This document shows, in pieces, positions 43,986 through 53,208 of a stretch of 64,000 bases of DNA. Below the pieces are notes generated by a model. That model did not search any database and had not been told where the DNA came from. It saw only the letters and a list, made by a program, of their open reading frames with translations. The position numbers were made by a program, and so were the translations under genes. The DNA comes from G020348185 sp964525045 (lineage in GTDB: Bacteria; Nitrospirota; Nitrospiria; Nitrospirales; UBA8639), in contig CAZGFD010000005.1 in assembly GCA_964525045.1 (NCBI GenBank), positions 150,315 through 214,314 on the forward strand, in the 5' to 3' direction. Position 1 is the stretch's first letter; every line of letters starts with the position of its first letter.

Positions 43986-46900
43986 TTATCGCTGAGAAAC
44001 TCGATGTGGATCTGAAGGATTCTCTCGGTCGCGTAATCCCCATCCGCGCCAGATGAGATAGATTGATGGAATGATGAAGAGCGTGAGGATGGTAGAAGTC
44101 ATCATCCCCCCGATCATAGGGGCGGCAATGCGTTTCATGACATCGGCTCCGCTTCCCGTTGTCCACATGATCGGCAGGAGTCCGGCCGTTATAGCGACGA
44201 CCGTCATCATTTTGGGACGTACCCGTTCTACTGCCCCTTCCATCACGGCGTCAAACAAATCGGCCCGGGTCTCCATATGACCTTCACGGTTTCGGCGGTC
44301 ATAGACTTCGTCCAAATACACCAGCATGATTACACCCGTTTCGGCGGCCACTCCGACAAGAGCAATGATTCCCACCCACACGGCCACGCTCAAATTATAC
44401 TCTAAAAGGTATAGAGCCCAAACGGCACCGATGACAGCAAAGGGAACGGAGAGGAGAACAATCAGGGCTCTCGTTATTGAGCGGAAATTAAAATACAGAA
44501 GCAGAAAGACCAGAAGGATTGTGAGGGGAACCACATACATGAGCCGCTCTGCGGCACGCTCCATATATTCGTATTGGCCACTCCATCCCAAGGTATACCC
44601 TTGTGGAAGAGTAACTTTTTCCGCCACAATTCTTTTGGCCTCCTCCACATAGCCTCCTAGATCCCGACCTGCCACATCGACATACACATACCCGACTAGC
44701 ATGGAGCCTTCACTCTTGACGACAGTTGGGCCTGTGATCAGGCTAATGTCGGCGAGTTGTGTAATGGGAATTTGTTGCCCATCGGGTGTCGACACCAGCA
44801 CCCTTTTTAAGTCTTCGAGACTATTCCGGAACCCGCGAGAGTAGCGAACGTTCACTGGGAATCTTTCCCGGCCTTCAATGGTAAGCGCAATGTTGGTCCC
44901 TCCGATGGCGGATTCAATGACCCGTTCAACATCGGCGATCATCAGTCCGTACCGTGCAATCTCTTTCCGTTTGATTTTAAAATCAATGTAGTACCCGCCG
45001 GCCGTACGCTCCGCAAAAACATTTCGTGTTCCGGGCACGTTTCGAAGCGCCTGTTCAATCTGGCCACCAATGTCCTGGATGGTTTCTAATTTTGTCCCAA
45101 AGATCTTAATTCCCAGTGCAGTCCGGATTCCTGTTGTGAGCATATCCAGTCGCCCTTTGATCGGCATAGTCCAGCCGTTGGTCACTCCCGGAATTTGCAG
45201 GGCATCATCGAGTTCGCTTTCCAGTCGTTCAATGGTCATCCCCGGACGCCACTCCTCCTCGGGTTTTAAATTAATAATGGTTTCCATCATTTCCAATGGC
45301 GCCGGGTCGGTCGCCGTTCTGGCGCGCCCCGCCTTTCCAAATACCTGTGAGACTTCCGGAAACTCTCGAATGATTCGGTCTGACGTTTGCACAATTCGCT
45401 GCATCTCCGTAATGGACGCCCCTGGAAGCGTCACTGGCATGTAGAGCAACGTTCCTTCATACAAGGGTGGCATGAACTCGGAACCAAGTCTATTCAAAAT
45501 GGGGGCGGAGACGGCTAACGCGACAATGGAAAGAACAACTGTGGTAATCCGAAAATGGAACATCAATTTCGCAAACGGCTTGTATATCCAGATCAGGAAC
45601 CGGGTTACAGGATTTTTAGCTTCTCGAATAATATGGCCACGGACTAAAAGCACCATGAGGAAGGGGACCACGGTAATCGAGAGGAGAGCCGCAAATCCCA
45701 TTGAAAAGGTTTTTGTGTAGGCTAAGGGACGAAATAGACGTCCCTCCTGAGCTTCAAGCGTAAAAACCGGCAGAAAGGACACGGTGATAATTAAAAGGGA
45801 ATAAAACAGCGGTTTGCCGACTTCTTTGGCAGATTCAATAAGGACCGTCACGCGGTCGGTTTCCGGTGTAGCCTGCTCCAGCTTTTTATGTGCGTTTTCC
45901 ACCATCACGATCGCGCCGTCAATCATGGCTCCGATGGCGATCGCGATCCCTCCAAGCGACATGATATTGGAACTGACGCCGAGAAAATGCATCGCCGTCA
46001 ACGACATCAGGATGGCTAAGGGCAATGTCAAAATGGCCACCAGCGCGCTTCGAAAATGAAATAAAAAGATAATGGTGACCAGACTGACAATCACACTTTC
46101 CTCTATGAGTTTTTCCTTGAGGGTTTCCACCGATTGATAAATCAAATCGGACCGGTCATACGTCGGAACGATTTGTACGCCCTCCGGCAACGCCGGAGTG
46201 ACCTCTTCAATTTTGGCTTTGACCCGTTCAATAACCTCCAAAGTGCTTTCCCCAAACCGGATGACGACAATCCCGCCAACCACCTCGCCTTTGCCATCCA
46301 ACTCCACAAACCCTCGTCGAGAGTCCGGTCCCAATTCCACCCTGGCAACATCTTTGAGAAGGATGGGTGTCCCCCTTTTATCAGTCCCTAGTGCAATCTG
46401 TTCAATGTCCTCAACCGATTGCAGATACCCTTGGCCCCAGACCATATATTCCCGGCCGGTAAATTCCACCACACGCCCGCCAACATCGTTGTTACTCATT
46501 CGTATGGCATTGATGATTTTATCGAGGGGGAGGTTATAAGCCAGGATGGCATTAGGGTCGAGATTGACCTGGTACTGTTTGACATAGCCTCCGATACTCG
46601 CAACGTCTGAAACCCCAGGCACCGCCTTAAGCCAATACCGAAGATACCAATCTTGTAGCGTCCTGAGTTCCGAGAGGTCGCGTTTCCCGGTCGTATCAAC
46701 CAGGGCATACTCAAATCCCCAGCCTACCCCAGTGGCATCAGGGCCCAGGGTCGGCGTGACCTCTGCCGGAAGAAATTTGGCGGCCTCGTTCATATATTCG
46801 AGGACTCGACTTCTTGCCCAATACATATCGGTCCCGTCCTGAAAAATCACATACACAAACGATAATCCAAAATAGGAAAAACCCCGGACGACTTTCACCT

Positions 46901-47132
46901 TGGGGGCACCGAGCATCGTTGTCACAATTGGGTAGGTGATTTGATCTTCGATAATCTGGGGGGCCCGACCCGGCCATTCGGAAAAGATGATGACCTGAAC
47001 ATCGGACAAGTCAGGGATGGCATCAAGAGGGGTTTTTTGAAGCGCCCACCATCCCACCGCGGTGGTGGTGGCAATAAACAGCAACACCAAGAACGTATTC
47101 CTGGCGCTGCCTTCGATGATCTTTTCGATCAT
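43986..47132 (-). CDS. cusA: CusA/CzcA-type heavy-metal RND efflux permease
   Basis: A 1048-aa inner-membrane trimeric proton antiporter of the HME-RND family. It has 12 predicted TMs in the standard order and the TM4 segment GAMIDGAIVMVENAHKKLE with the acidic residue used in proton relay. The C-terminal GSGADVMKRIAAPM is conserved in CusA/CzcA. The end of the operon order cusC-cusB-cusA, and Met-rich features in cusB, favour Cu(I)/Ag(I). It is the largest gene in the window. Confidence 0.93.
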   Translation of the reverse strand: MIEKIIEGSARNTFLVLLFIATTTAVGWWALQKTPLDAIPDLSDVQVIIFSEWPGRAPQIIEDQITYPIVTTMLGAPKVKVVRGFSYFGLSFVYVIFQDGTDMYWARSRVLEYMNEAAKFLPAEVTPTLGPDATGVGWGFEYALVDTTGKRDLSELRTLQDWYLRYWLKAVPGVSDVASIGGYVKQYQVNLDPNAILAYNLPLDKIINAIRMSNNDVGGRVVEFTGREYMVWGQGYLQSVEDIEQIALGTDKRGTPILLKDVARVELGPDSRRGFVELDGKGEVVGGIVVIRFGESTLEVIERVKAKIEEVTPALPEGVQIVPTYDRSDLIYQSVETLKEKLIEESVIVSLVTIIFLFHFRSALVAILTLPLAILMSLTAMHFLGVSSNIMSLGGIAIAIGAMIDGAIVMVENAHKKLEQATPETDRVTVLIESAKEVGKPLFYSLLIITVSFLPVFTLEAQEGRLFRPLAYTKTFSMGFAALLSITVVPFLMVLLVRGHIIREAKNPVTRFLIWIYKPFAKLMFHFRITTVVLSIVALAVSAPILNRLGSEFMPPLYEGTLLYMPVTLPGASITEMQRIVQTSDRIIREFPEVSQVFGKAGRARTATDPAPLEMMETIINLKPEEEWRPGMTIERLESELDDALQIPGVTNGWTMPIKGRLDMLTTGIRTALGIKIFGTKLETIQDIGGQIEQALRNVPGTRNVFAERTAGGYYIDFKIKRKEIARYGLMIADVERVIESAIGGTNIALTIEGRERFPVNVRYSRGFRNSLEDLKRVLVSTPDGQQIPITQLADISLITGPTVVKSEGSMLVGYVYVDVAGRDLGGYVEEAKRIVAEKVTLPQGYTLGWSGQYEYMERAAERLMYVVPLTILLVFLLLYFNFRSITRALIVLLSVPFAVIGAVWALYLLEYNLSVAVWVGIIALVGVAAETGVIMLVYLDEVYDRRNREGHMETRADLFDAVMEGAVERVRPKMMTVVAITAGLLPIMWTTGSGADVMKRIAAPMIGGMMTSTILTLFIIPSIYLIWRGWGLRDRENPSDPHRVSQR

Positions 47133-47142
47133 GGGTGGTGAC

Positions 47143-48468
47143 TTATTCGGGCTTTTTCATGTCCGGCATTGCAGGTTGGCCGTCTGACTTTTTCTTGGGC
47201 CCCATGTCCATCCCGGGCATCATCATGCCGCTGGCCGATCGAAGGTTACTTTCTGAATCAAGAAGAAAGTTCGCACTCGCGACGACGGTCTCGCCTTCTT
47301 TGATTCCTTCAAGAATTTCGTACCACTTTTGAGTCCTGATACCTACCCGGACCTTTCTCGGTTCGAACATGCCCTCACCTTTGGTCACAAATATCCGCTG
47401 TTCGGTCCCGGAATCCAGGACCGCCGAATTCGGAACGACTAACCGCCTACCCAAAGGAATGGTCAACGCCACATTGGCAAACATACCAGGCTTGAGTTTC
47501 CACTCAGGATTCGGAAATTCAAATCGGACCTTTACCGTTCTCGTCTTGGGATCAAGGACGGGATAAATGTAGGTCACCTTCCCTCGAAATATTTTCCCAG
47601 GGAAATAGGCCAACTCAATCGAGGCCTGCTGCCCCACCTTGACCTCGGGAATTTCATACTCATAAAAATCTGCTAACACCCAGATCTTTGACAGATCCGC
47701 TAACGTGTATAATTCCAGATCCGGCGTCACATACATCCCTTCACGTAAACTCATTTTTAGGACATATCCCGAAATGGGCGCATGGAGTGGTAACGTCCGA
47801 AGAACTTTCCCTGTTCGCTCCAATTCTTCGATATGGTCGGGGGTGATATCCCACAACGAAAATCGCCGCTTGGTCACTTCAAGAAGTGAACGTGCGCCTT
47901 CGGCCACTTCTGAAAATTCGCTGTCCCCAAGTTCTCTGACAGACTTGAGTGCCAACAGATATTCATCTTGAGTGGCCACCAGATCAGGGCTGTAAATTTC
48001 AAAGAGCATCTGATCTTTTTTCACCTCTTCACCGGTGAAACGGACATAGAGTTTTTCGACCCACCCTTCCAACTTGATATGGACATGCTCTAATAAACGT
48101 TCATCAACCTCCACCTGGCCAACCGTTCGCATGTTCCTCGTGAGCCTTAAAATTTGGGCCTTAGTCGTTTTGACACCAATCAGTTGCTGTTTTCTCGCAC
48201 TCACCATAATGGAGTCCGTGGCAGTGGGAATTGTTGAGACTTCCATATCCTCACGCATGTTACCCACACCGCGTGTGGCATCGGCCTTTTTCCTCGCATC
48301 AGGGCTCGCTAGAGGCATGGATGATTTTTGCGAAACCATGCCTCCCGATAGATACCACATGAACGAACCGCCTATGAGGAGCATCGCTCCCAATAGTATG
48401 AGAATAGGTCGTTTCCGTGATGAGCTAGAAGTTCTCATGTTTGTTGTTGGTTCCTGAATGAATGACAC
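47143..48468 (-). CDS. cusB: CusB-type periplasmic adaptor with Met-rich tail
   Basis: A 441-aa membrane-fusion protein: N-terminal membrane anchor (RPILILLGAMLLIGGSF), barrel-sandwich hybrid and long alpha hairpin. The C terminus ends in a Met-rich GMMMPGMDMG run followed by PAMPDM, which can hold Cu(I)/Ag(I). In E. coli a separate CusF carries the Met/Trp site; no cusF is present, so the tail may take that role. GTG 48468 was retained; ATG 48438 would remove ten residues. Ten bases separate it from cusA. Confidence 0.92.
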   Translation of the reverse strand: MSFIQEPTTNMRTSSSSRKRPILILLGAMLLIGGSFMWYLSGGMVSQKSSMPLASPDARKKADATRGVGNMREDMEVSTIPTATDSIMVSARKQQLIGVKTTKAQILRLTRNMRTVGQVEVDERLLEHVHIKLEGWVEKLYVRFTGEEVKKDQMLFEIYSPDLVATQDEYLLALKSVRELGDSEFSEVAEGARSLLEVTKRRFSLWDITPDHIEELERTGKVLRTLPLHAPISGYVLKMSLREGMYVTPDLELYTLADLSKIWVLADFYEYEIPEVKVGQQASIELAYFPGKIFRGKVTYIYPVLDPKTRTVKVRFEFPNPEWKLKPGMFANVALTIPLGRRLVVPNSAVLDSGTEQRIFVTKGEGMFEPRKVRVGIRTQKWYEILEGIKEGETVVASANFLLDSESNLRSASGMMMPGMDMGPKKKSDGQPAMPDMKKPE

Positions 48469-48586
48469 GTAAGCCTAACACAGAGAAAAACCATTAATCA
48501 GATTTCCGTTCACTTTCAAGAAGGAGAACCGGAGATTTCAGCCTAGAACCCATGGATACACTCCCTGGGATTGGTCTTCATCTTTC

Positions 48587-49843
48587 TTACAGTTTTCCCC
48601 CCGTCATTTCTTCCAATTGGGCAATCGCCTTTTCATGGGCAACCCGCTCCCCATGCAATTCCAACTCATTTTCCTGTAATGTCAGGAGATTATTCAGCAA
48701 CGTGAGAAAGTCTACCCGACCCACCGCATACCCCGCCTGTGCCGACTGTAACGCCAGAGTGGCTTGAGGTATGATGGCCGACCCGACTACTTTGACAAGA
48801 CGCTCCGCCCGTTTGGCACGAACGTAGGCATCCTTGACTCGGAACAATACGTCTTGACGAGAATGCATCCAATCAGCTTTCGCACTGGATAAGGTCGCCA
48901 GGGCTTCTTGTACCCCTTTTCGTTGTTTCGTCGTGTAATACAATGGAATACGGATGCCAAGCGTAATCTGATATCCATTCGTATTGATTCGGTTGTTCCG
49001 AAGCCCGAAGGCGTTAAGACCGAAATCTGGGAAATACTCTTTCTCGGCCAACGCCACGGCTTGTTCCCCACGCTCAATGCTTTTTCCAAATGCCAGTAAA
49101 ATCGGGGAATAATTTTGAGCTCGGTGGTTCAATTCTGACAACTGAATATTGAGTGGAGTGATAGCCACCTCGCCGGGTCGGCCCAAAGGATCACTCGGAG
49201 GTCGATTGAGAATTCGGTTAATGGCGGCATGGAGACTTTCTTTTTCCTGTTCCAGCACAGCCAATCGATCAAGCACCCGGGAAATTTCCACCTGTGCACG
49301 AAAAACATCCTGCTGAGCGGCCCTGGCCACTGCATAACGAGCTTTGGCGGTTTTTTCAAATTGTATGAGCAGAAGCTTATTCCGTTCTACAATTTCGATC
49401 GCCTGATGAATAAAATGAAGATCGTAATAGGCTTCTTTTACTCGAGCCACCACAGCCAATCTGGTCGCCTGGTATTCCTGTTCGATTCGACCCGCTTGGC
49501 GAGACGCCACCTCCCCTCGTAGCTTTAATTTTCCGGGAAAGGGAATCTGTTGTCCAAACCCATAAATGGCGCCCTCAATGGGACTCACAGCCGGTATCTG
49601 CTGATACCCGAGCTTTAATTCCGGATCCGGCAGGGTCTCAACCTGGGGAATGATGGCTTTCGAAGATTCCCACCGATTCTTGGCCGCTTTAATTGCCGGA
49701 TTTTGTTTGATGGCTTCGTCAATCAGAGCGTTTAACGGAAGTGTCGGTTCCGCTGCCAAGGACCAAGGTGCCCACCAACAGACCCACAACACTAACATCA
49801 TCATCATTTGAGGGTATCCCCCATTAATACGAAAATGTCCCAT
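48587..49843 (-). CDS. cusC: CusC-like TolC-family outer-membrane factor
   Basis: A 418-aa outer-membrane efflux protein with a signal peptide ending near LAAEP and two TolC repeats of long helices. The ATG at 49843 has GGAGGAGGG upstream; an earlier frame start (49966) lacks one. No lipobox is seen, unlike E. coli CusC. It is the first gene of the copper/silver operon and begins about 160 bases after a minus-strand terminator at 50033, so it has its own promoter. Confidence 0.9.
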   Translation of the reverse strand: MGHFRINGGYPQMMMMLVLWVCWWAPWSLAAEPTLPLNALIDEAIKQNPAIKAAKNRWESSKAIIPQVETLPDPELKLGYQQIPAVSPIEGAIYGFGQQIPFPGKLKLRGEVASRQAGRIEQEYQATRLAVVARVKEAYYDLHFIHQAIEIVERNKLLLIQFEKTAKARYAVARAAQQDVFRAQVEISRVLDRLAVLEQEKESLHAAINRILNRPPSDPLGRPGEVAITPLNIQLSELNHRAQNYSPILLAFGKSIERGEQAVALAEKEYFPDFGLNAFGLRNNRINTNGYQITLGIRIPLYYTTKQRKGVQEALATLSSAKADWMHSRQDVLFRVKDAYVRAKRAERLVKVVGSAIIPQATLALQSAQAGYAVGRVDFLTLLNNLLTLQENELELHGERVAHEKAIAQLEEMTGGKL

Positions 49844-49996
49844 CACACCCTCCTCCACATTAATGTTAACCGCACTCCTATTTTTTCTCATTTCATCTGC
49901 ACGTGAATGGCACCAATCACGTTTGGCCCAACTGCTAGAATTCAAAGGTCTCCACCTCACTCTCACTATAATACGGAAGACCGCAATTTGAAATGC

Positions 49997-50033
49997 AAAA
50001 AAAAAGCGACCACATCACCATTGTGTGATCGCT
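49997..50033 (-). terminator. Minus-strand Rho-independent terminator
   Basis: Read on the minus strand, a 10-bp stem (50033-50024 with 50014-50005, one G-U pair) is followed by nine T. It ends the transcript of the split-RND operon and its SHOCT tail, upstream of cusC. Confidence 0.85.
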
Positions 50034-50070
50034 ATTCATTTTTCTTGATAGTAATGGGAATCAACCCTTA

Positions 50071-50238
50071 CTATAGCTGGTCAAGGAATTCTTTTTTCTT
50101 TCTCTGGTAATTTTCTTCCGTTAACAAACATTTTCCCTTCCATTCCTTAAGTTCTTCAAGGAGATCTCCAAGGGACCTTGGTACCTGGACCGTTCCCCCT
50201 GTAGACCCCGAAGTCAGGACCAGCTGTCGGGGAGGAAG
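50071..50238 (-). pseudogene. SHOCT-domain C-terminal remnant
   Basis: The minus frame is open from 50238 to its stop at 50071 but has no ATG, GTG or TTG before the domain. The last ~32 residues read as a SHOCT domain: LGDLLEELKEWKGK, then LTEENYQRKKKEFL and a terminal DQL. SHOCT domains close many small bacterial proteins. The missing start and its place directly behind the GC-rich RND operon suggest the older gene's N-terminal part was replaced. Expression could only occur by readthrough. Confidence 0.6.
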
Positions 50239-50251
50239 TCAGTCACTGCGG

Positions 50252-51928
50252 TCATGGCTCCCCACCACCGCTGAGTGAAGCCGGAGTGACCTCGGGCAAA
50301 GGAGTGGAGGGCTTGGTAAGGTCATTATGCACCCAGTTGTTGTCGGCATCGACATCGATTCCCTTGGCCGGTGGGGGTTTGACGAGCTTGTCCAGGTCAT
50401 ATTCGAGTGTCTTGAAAGGTTGTATCTCGTCATCGGTGGGCACTCGGGTGCGGTTCCAACCACCGCCGAGGGACCGAAGCAGGCTCACGGAGGCCCTCAA
50501 CAGATTGACCTTGATCTCTACAGCGGTGATGCGCGCCTCAAGCGTTTCTATCTGCGCGTAAATGAGCTCAAGGCTAGAGGCCAGGGCACCCCTGTAGAGA
50601 TTAAACGTCAAATTCTGCGCCAAGAGGTAGGCCCCGACGGCATCATCCTGGTGTTCGGCCGCAACGGACAATCGATTTGTCAGAGCCAGCGCGTTCTCAA
50701 CCTCGCGGAATGCGTTGAGTACCGTCGAGCGGTAGAGGTCCTCCGTTTCGCGATAGACAGACCACGACTTCTGTAATTGAGCACGTCGATAACCCCCTTC
50801 GAACACAGGGAGGGACACGAGGGCCCCGTATGACCAGAATCCGGCTGTGAGCTTGAAGACATCCACAGCGGTGAAGTTGGCGTCGAGAATCCCTCCGTCG
50901 ACTGTAAACCGCACATCAGGAAAAAAGGCGGCGCGGGCTATCCCGATGCCCTTGTTGGCCTCGGCCATCCGGCGCTCCATGGCGGCAATGTCCGGTCGTC
51001 GCTCGAGCAAGGTGGACGGCAGGGTTTTTGGAACCCGGAATCTTTCCACGCGAAGTTTGTCAACCGGCTCGATCTTGAAACTGGCCGGGGCCAGATTCAG
51101 AAGAATGGCGATAGACTGTTCCGTCACTTGGCGCTTTCCTTGAATCTCGGCTAGCTTGGCCTCAGTGCTGTACAGCAGCGATTCGACACGAGCGACATCG
51201 AGCTTTGAGGCGAGCGCACCTCTGTATTGAGTCTTGACGAGCTCGACCACCCGTCGGAAAAGGTCAATCGATTTATTATAGATGGCAGTTTGTGCGTCGA
51301 AACCACGCAGGGTGAAATAATCAGACGCGATTTCCGCCTGCAGGCTGAGGCGGGCGAGGCCCCACTCAGCGGCCCGCTCTTGCGCGCGGCGCATTTCAAC
51401 CCGCGCCGAGTTCCGAATCGCGGACCAGAAGTCCGGCTCCCACGACGCCAGCCCGGCACCGGCCGCCAGCCCACCGGTCAGCGGCGTATCTGGATCCTTA
51501 TACAAGGTGGTATCGACGGAGTTCCTACTCCTTGTGGCTTTCCCGCCAAGGCCGAGATGCGGGATCCGGCGCGACCGGGCCATCATCATCATGTCGCGGG
51601 CCTGGACAAACCGCTCGGCGGCGGCATGCAAATCGGGGTTCGCCTCCATGGCCTGCTCAATCAGGTTATCCAGAATCGGATCTTTGAACACCTTCCACCA
51701 ATCCGGCCGCAATTCATGATCTGACGGAACCGCTTGAATGAAGGGACTCGCCCCTTCCCATGAGGCAGGAACGACGTATTGGGGTGGTTGATAGGTGGGC
51801 GCCAGATCGGCGTGCGGTAACCAGTCTTTGTTACACCCCGACAGGGTCAGCACGAAGAGGAGGCTGCAACAAGCCGCAGGGCGGCTAAGTCCGGACCCCA
51901 GACATCTATTTGACGATCGTTCCGTCAT
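50252..51928 (-). CDS. NodT-type outer-membrane factor lipoprotein
   Basis: A 558-aa TolC-family lipoprotein (lipobox LSGC at ~residue 32) of the NodT subgroup: TYQPPQYVVPASWEG and RPDWWKVFKDP near the start are typical. It should join the adaptor and the split RND to form a tripartite pump. Its start overlaps the adaptor stop (ATGA). GC content is higher than in neighbouring operons. It is the last gene of the four-gene run. Confidence 0.9.
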   Translation of the reverse strand: MTERSSNRCLGSGLSRPAACCSLLFVLTLSGCNKDWLPHADLAPTYQPPQYVVPASWEGASPFIQAVPSDHELRPDWWKVFKDPILDNLIEQAMEANPDLHAAAERFVQARDMMMMARSRRIPHLGLGGKATRSRNSVDTTLYKDPDTPLTGGLAAGAGLASWEPDFWSAIRNSARVEMRRAQERAAEWGLARLSLQAEIASDYFTLRGFDAQTAIYNKSIDLFRRVVELVKTQYRGALASKLDVARVESLLYSTEAKLAEIQGKRQVTEQSIAILLNLAPASFKIEPVDKLRVERFRVPKTLPSTLLERRPDIAAMERRMAEANKGIGIARAAFFPDVRFTVDGGILDANFTAVDVFKLTAGFWSYGALVSLPVFEGGYRRAQLQKSWSVYRETEDLYRSTVLNAFREVENALALTNRLSVAAEHQDDAVGAYLLAQNLTFNLYRGALASSLELIYAQIETLEARITAVEIKVNLLRASVSLLRSLGGGWNRTRVPTDDEIQPFKTLEYDLDKLVKPPPAKGIDVDADNNWVHNDLTKPSTPLPEVTPASLSGGGEP

Positions 51929-53208
51929 TGTGGCTGCACCTGCTGCCTTGCCTGAGGTGGCGTTCGCAACGGTTTGGGGTCCGGCGCCTCCGAAGATATG
52001 GGGGCCTGTCCTGGCTGAGTCATAAGACGCGGGGCCGAAGTGTTAAGCAGATCGTACCCGGGAGCCGGGGTCACCACGCGGACCTCATCTCCTTCCAGCA
52101 GCGCTGCGCTCGGGTTATTAATGATGCGGTCTTCTGCGGAAAGGCCCTCTGACACTTCGACATACTGATCCATTAGTTTACTCACCGTAATGTCTTTCAA
52201 GTGGACTCGGTCGTCCTCTGTCAATACAGCCACTTGGGTGTTGTGCTCCTGGAAGACCATGGCGGTGGACGGCATCGTGAAGGCGTTCCGTTCGATGGGC
52301 GCTGAGAGAGTCACCTTGGCATACGAGCCGGGCCAGAGCGCCCGGTCCTTATTATCAATTATGAAGATAGTTGTCGCCGTACGCGTATTCACTTCGAACC
52401 CTTTGGCAATGTTAAGAAACTTGGCAGTCCATTTGCGACCCGGCAATTGCGGCACCGTCACTTCCGCCGTCATGCCCGGCTTTAGGAATGGCCCAAACCT
52501 CTCCGGCACGTGCACAAAGAGGCGCAACCGATCCACTACGGCCACCGTAAAGAGGTTGGATTTCGCGCTGGGCGTGCTGAGCGTGCCTTCCTTACTGACC
52601 AAATCGCCCACGTTGATGTTCCGCTGGATCACGACGCCATCAAAAGGGGCGACGATCTTCTTAAAACGAATGAACGCCCCGATGTTCTTGACCTTTTGCT
52701 GCGCGGCTTTCAGCAGGGCCTTACGGGCTAGCATTTCCTTTTCTTTAATTGTGATGGCCTGTTCGGAGACCGCGTGGGATTTGCGCATTCTCTGATAGCG
52801 TTGTGCGGTGATCACGGAGAGAGCATACTTGGCCCGCTCCGATTCCATATCCGCGACGGCCTGCCGATAATCCGCGTCGAGATTGGGGGCATTGATTTCG
52901 GCGAGGAGGTCGCCTTTTTTTACGTAGTCCCCGTAGGACTTGTACCACATCTTGACATAACCTGTGACGCGAGCGTACGTCTGCGCTTCGTACCATCCCT
53001 GAAGATCACCGGGTAGTGTAATGGTATCGTTCTGCGGTAGCGGCGTGGGACGGACAATAGCCACCGTCGGAATCGCGTTATGACGCGTCTGGTCGGCCAG
53101 CGCAGCAGCGTCGAGTCTGCTCTCGTAGACCCGATATCCTAGGTAGAAAACGACCAGCAGGATCCCGAGAATCGCCAGGTATTTTCCATTGAAATAGCGG
53201 GACATCAT
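51925..53208 (-). CDS. RND efflux periplasmic adaptor (HlyD/MFP)
   Basis: A 427-aa membrane-fusion protein with an N-terminal anchor (YLAILGILLVVFYLGYRV), ARVTGYVKMWYKSYGDYVKKG (lipoyl-like half), a long hairpin and the matching half APFDGVVIQRNINVGD. ATG 53208 overlaps the stop of the permease half (ATGA) and an adjacent second ATG is the alternative. It links the inner-membrane half-permeases to the NodT-type factor. Pro/Gln-rich tail. Confidence 0.9.
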   Translation of the reverse strand: MMSRYFNGKYLAILGILLVVFYLGYRVYESRLDAAALADQTRHNAIPTVAIVRPTPLPQNDTITLPGDLQGWYEAQTYARVTGYVKMWYKSYGDYVKKGDLLAEINAPNLDADYRQAVADMESERAKYALSVITAQRYQRMRKSHAVSEQAITIKEKEMLARKALLKAAQQKVKNIGAFIRFKKIVAPFDGVVIQRNINVGDLVSKEGTLSTPSAKSNLFTVAVVDRLRLFVHVPERFGPFLKPGMTAEVTVPQLPGRKWTAKFLNIAKGFEVNTRTATTIFIIDNKDRALWPGSYAKVTLSAPIERNAFTMPSTAMVFQEHNTQVAVLTEDDRVHLKDITVSKLMDQYVEVSEGLSAEDRIINNPSAALLEGDEVRVVTPAPGYDLLNTSAPRLMTQPGQAPISSEAPDPKPLRTPPQARQQVQPQ

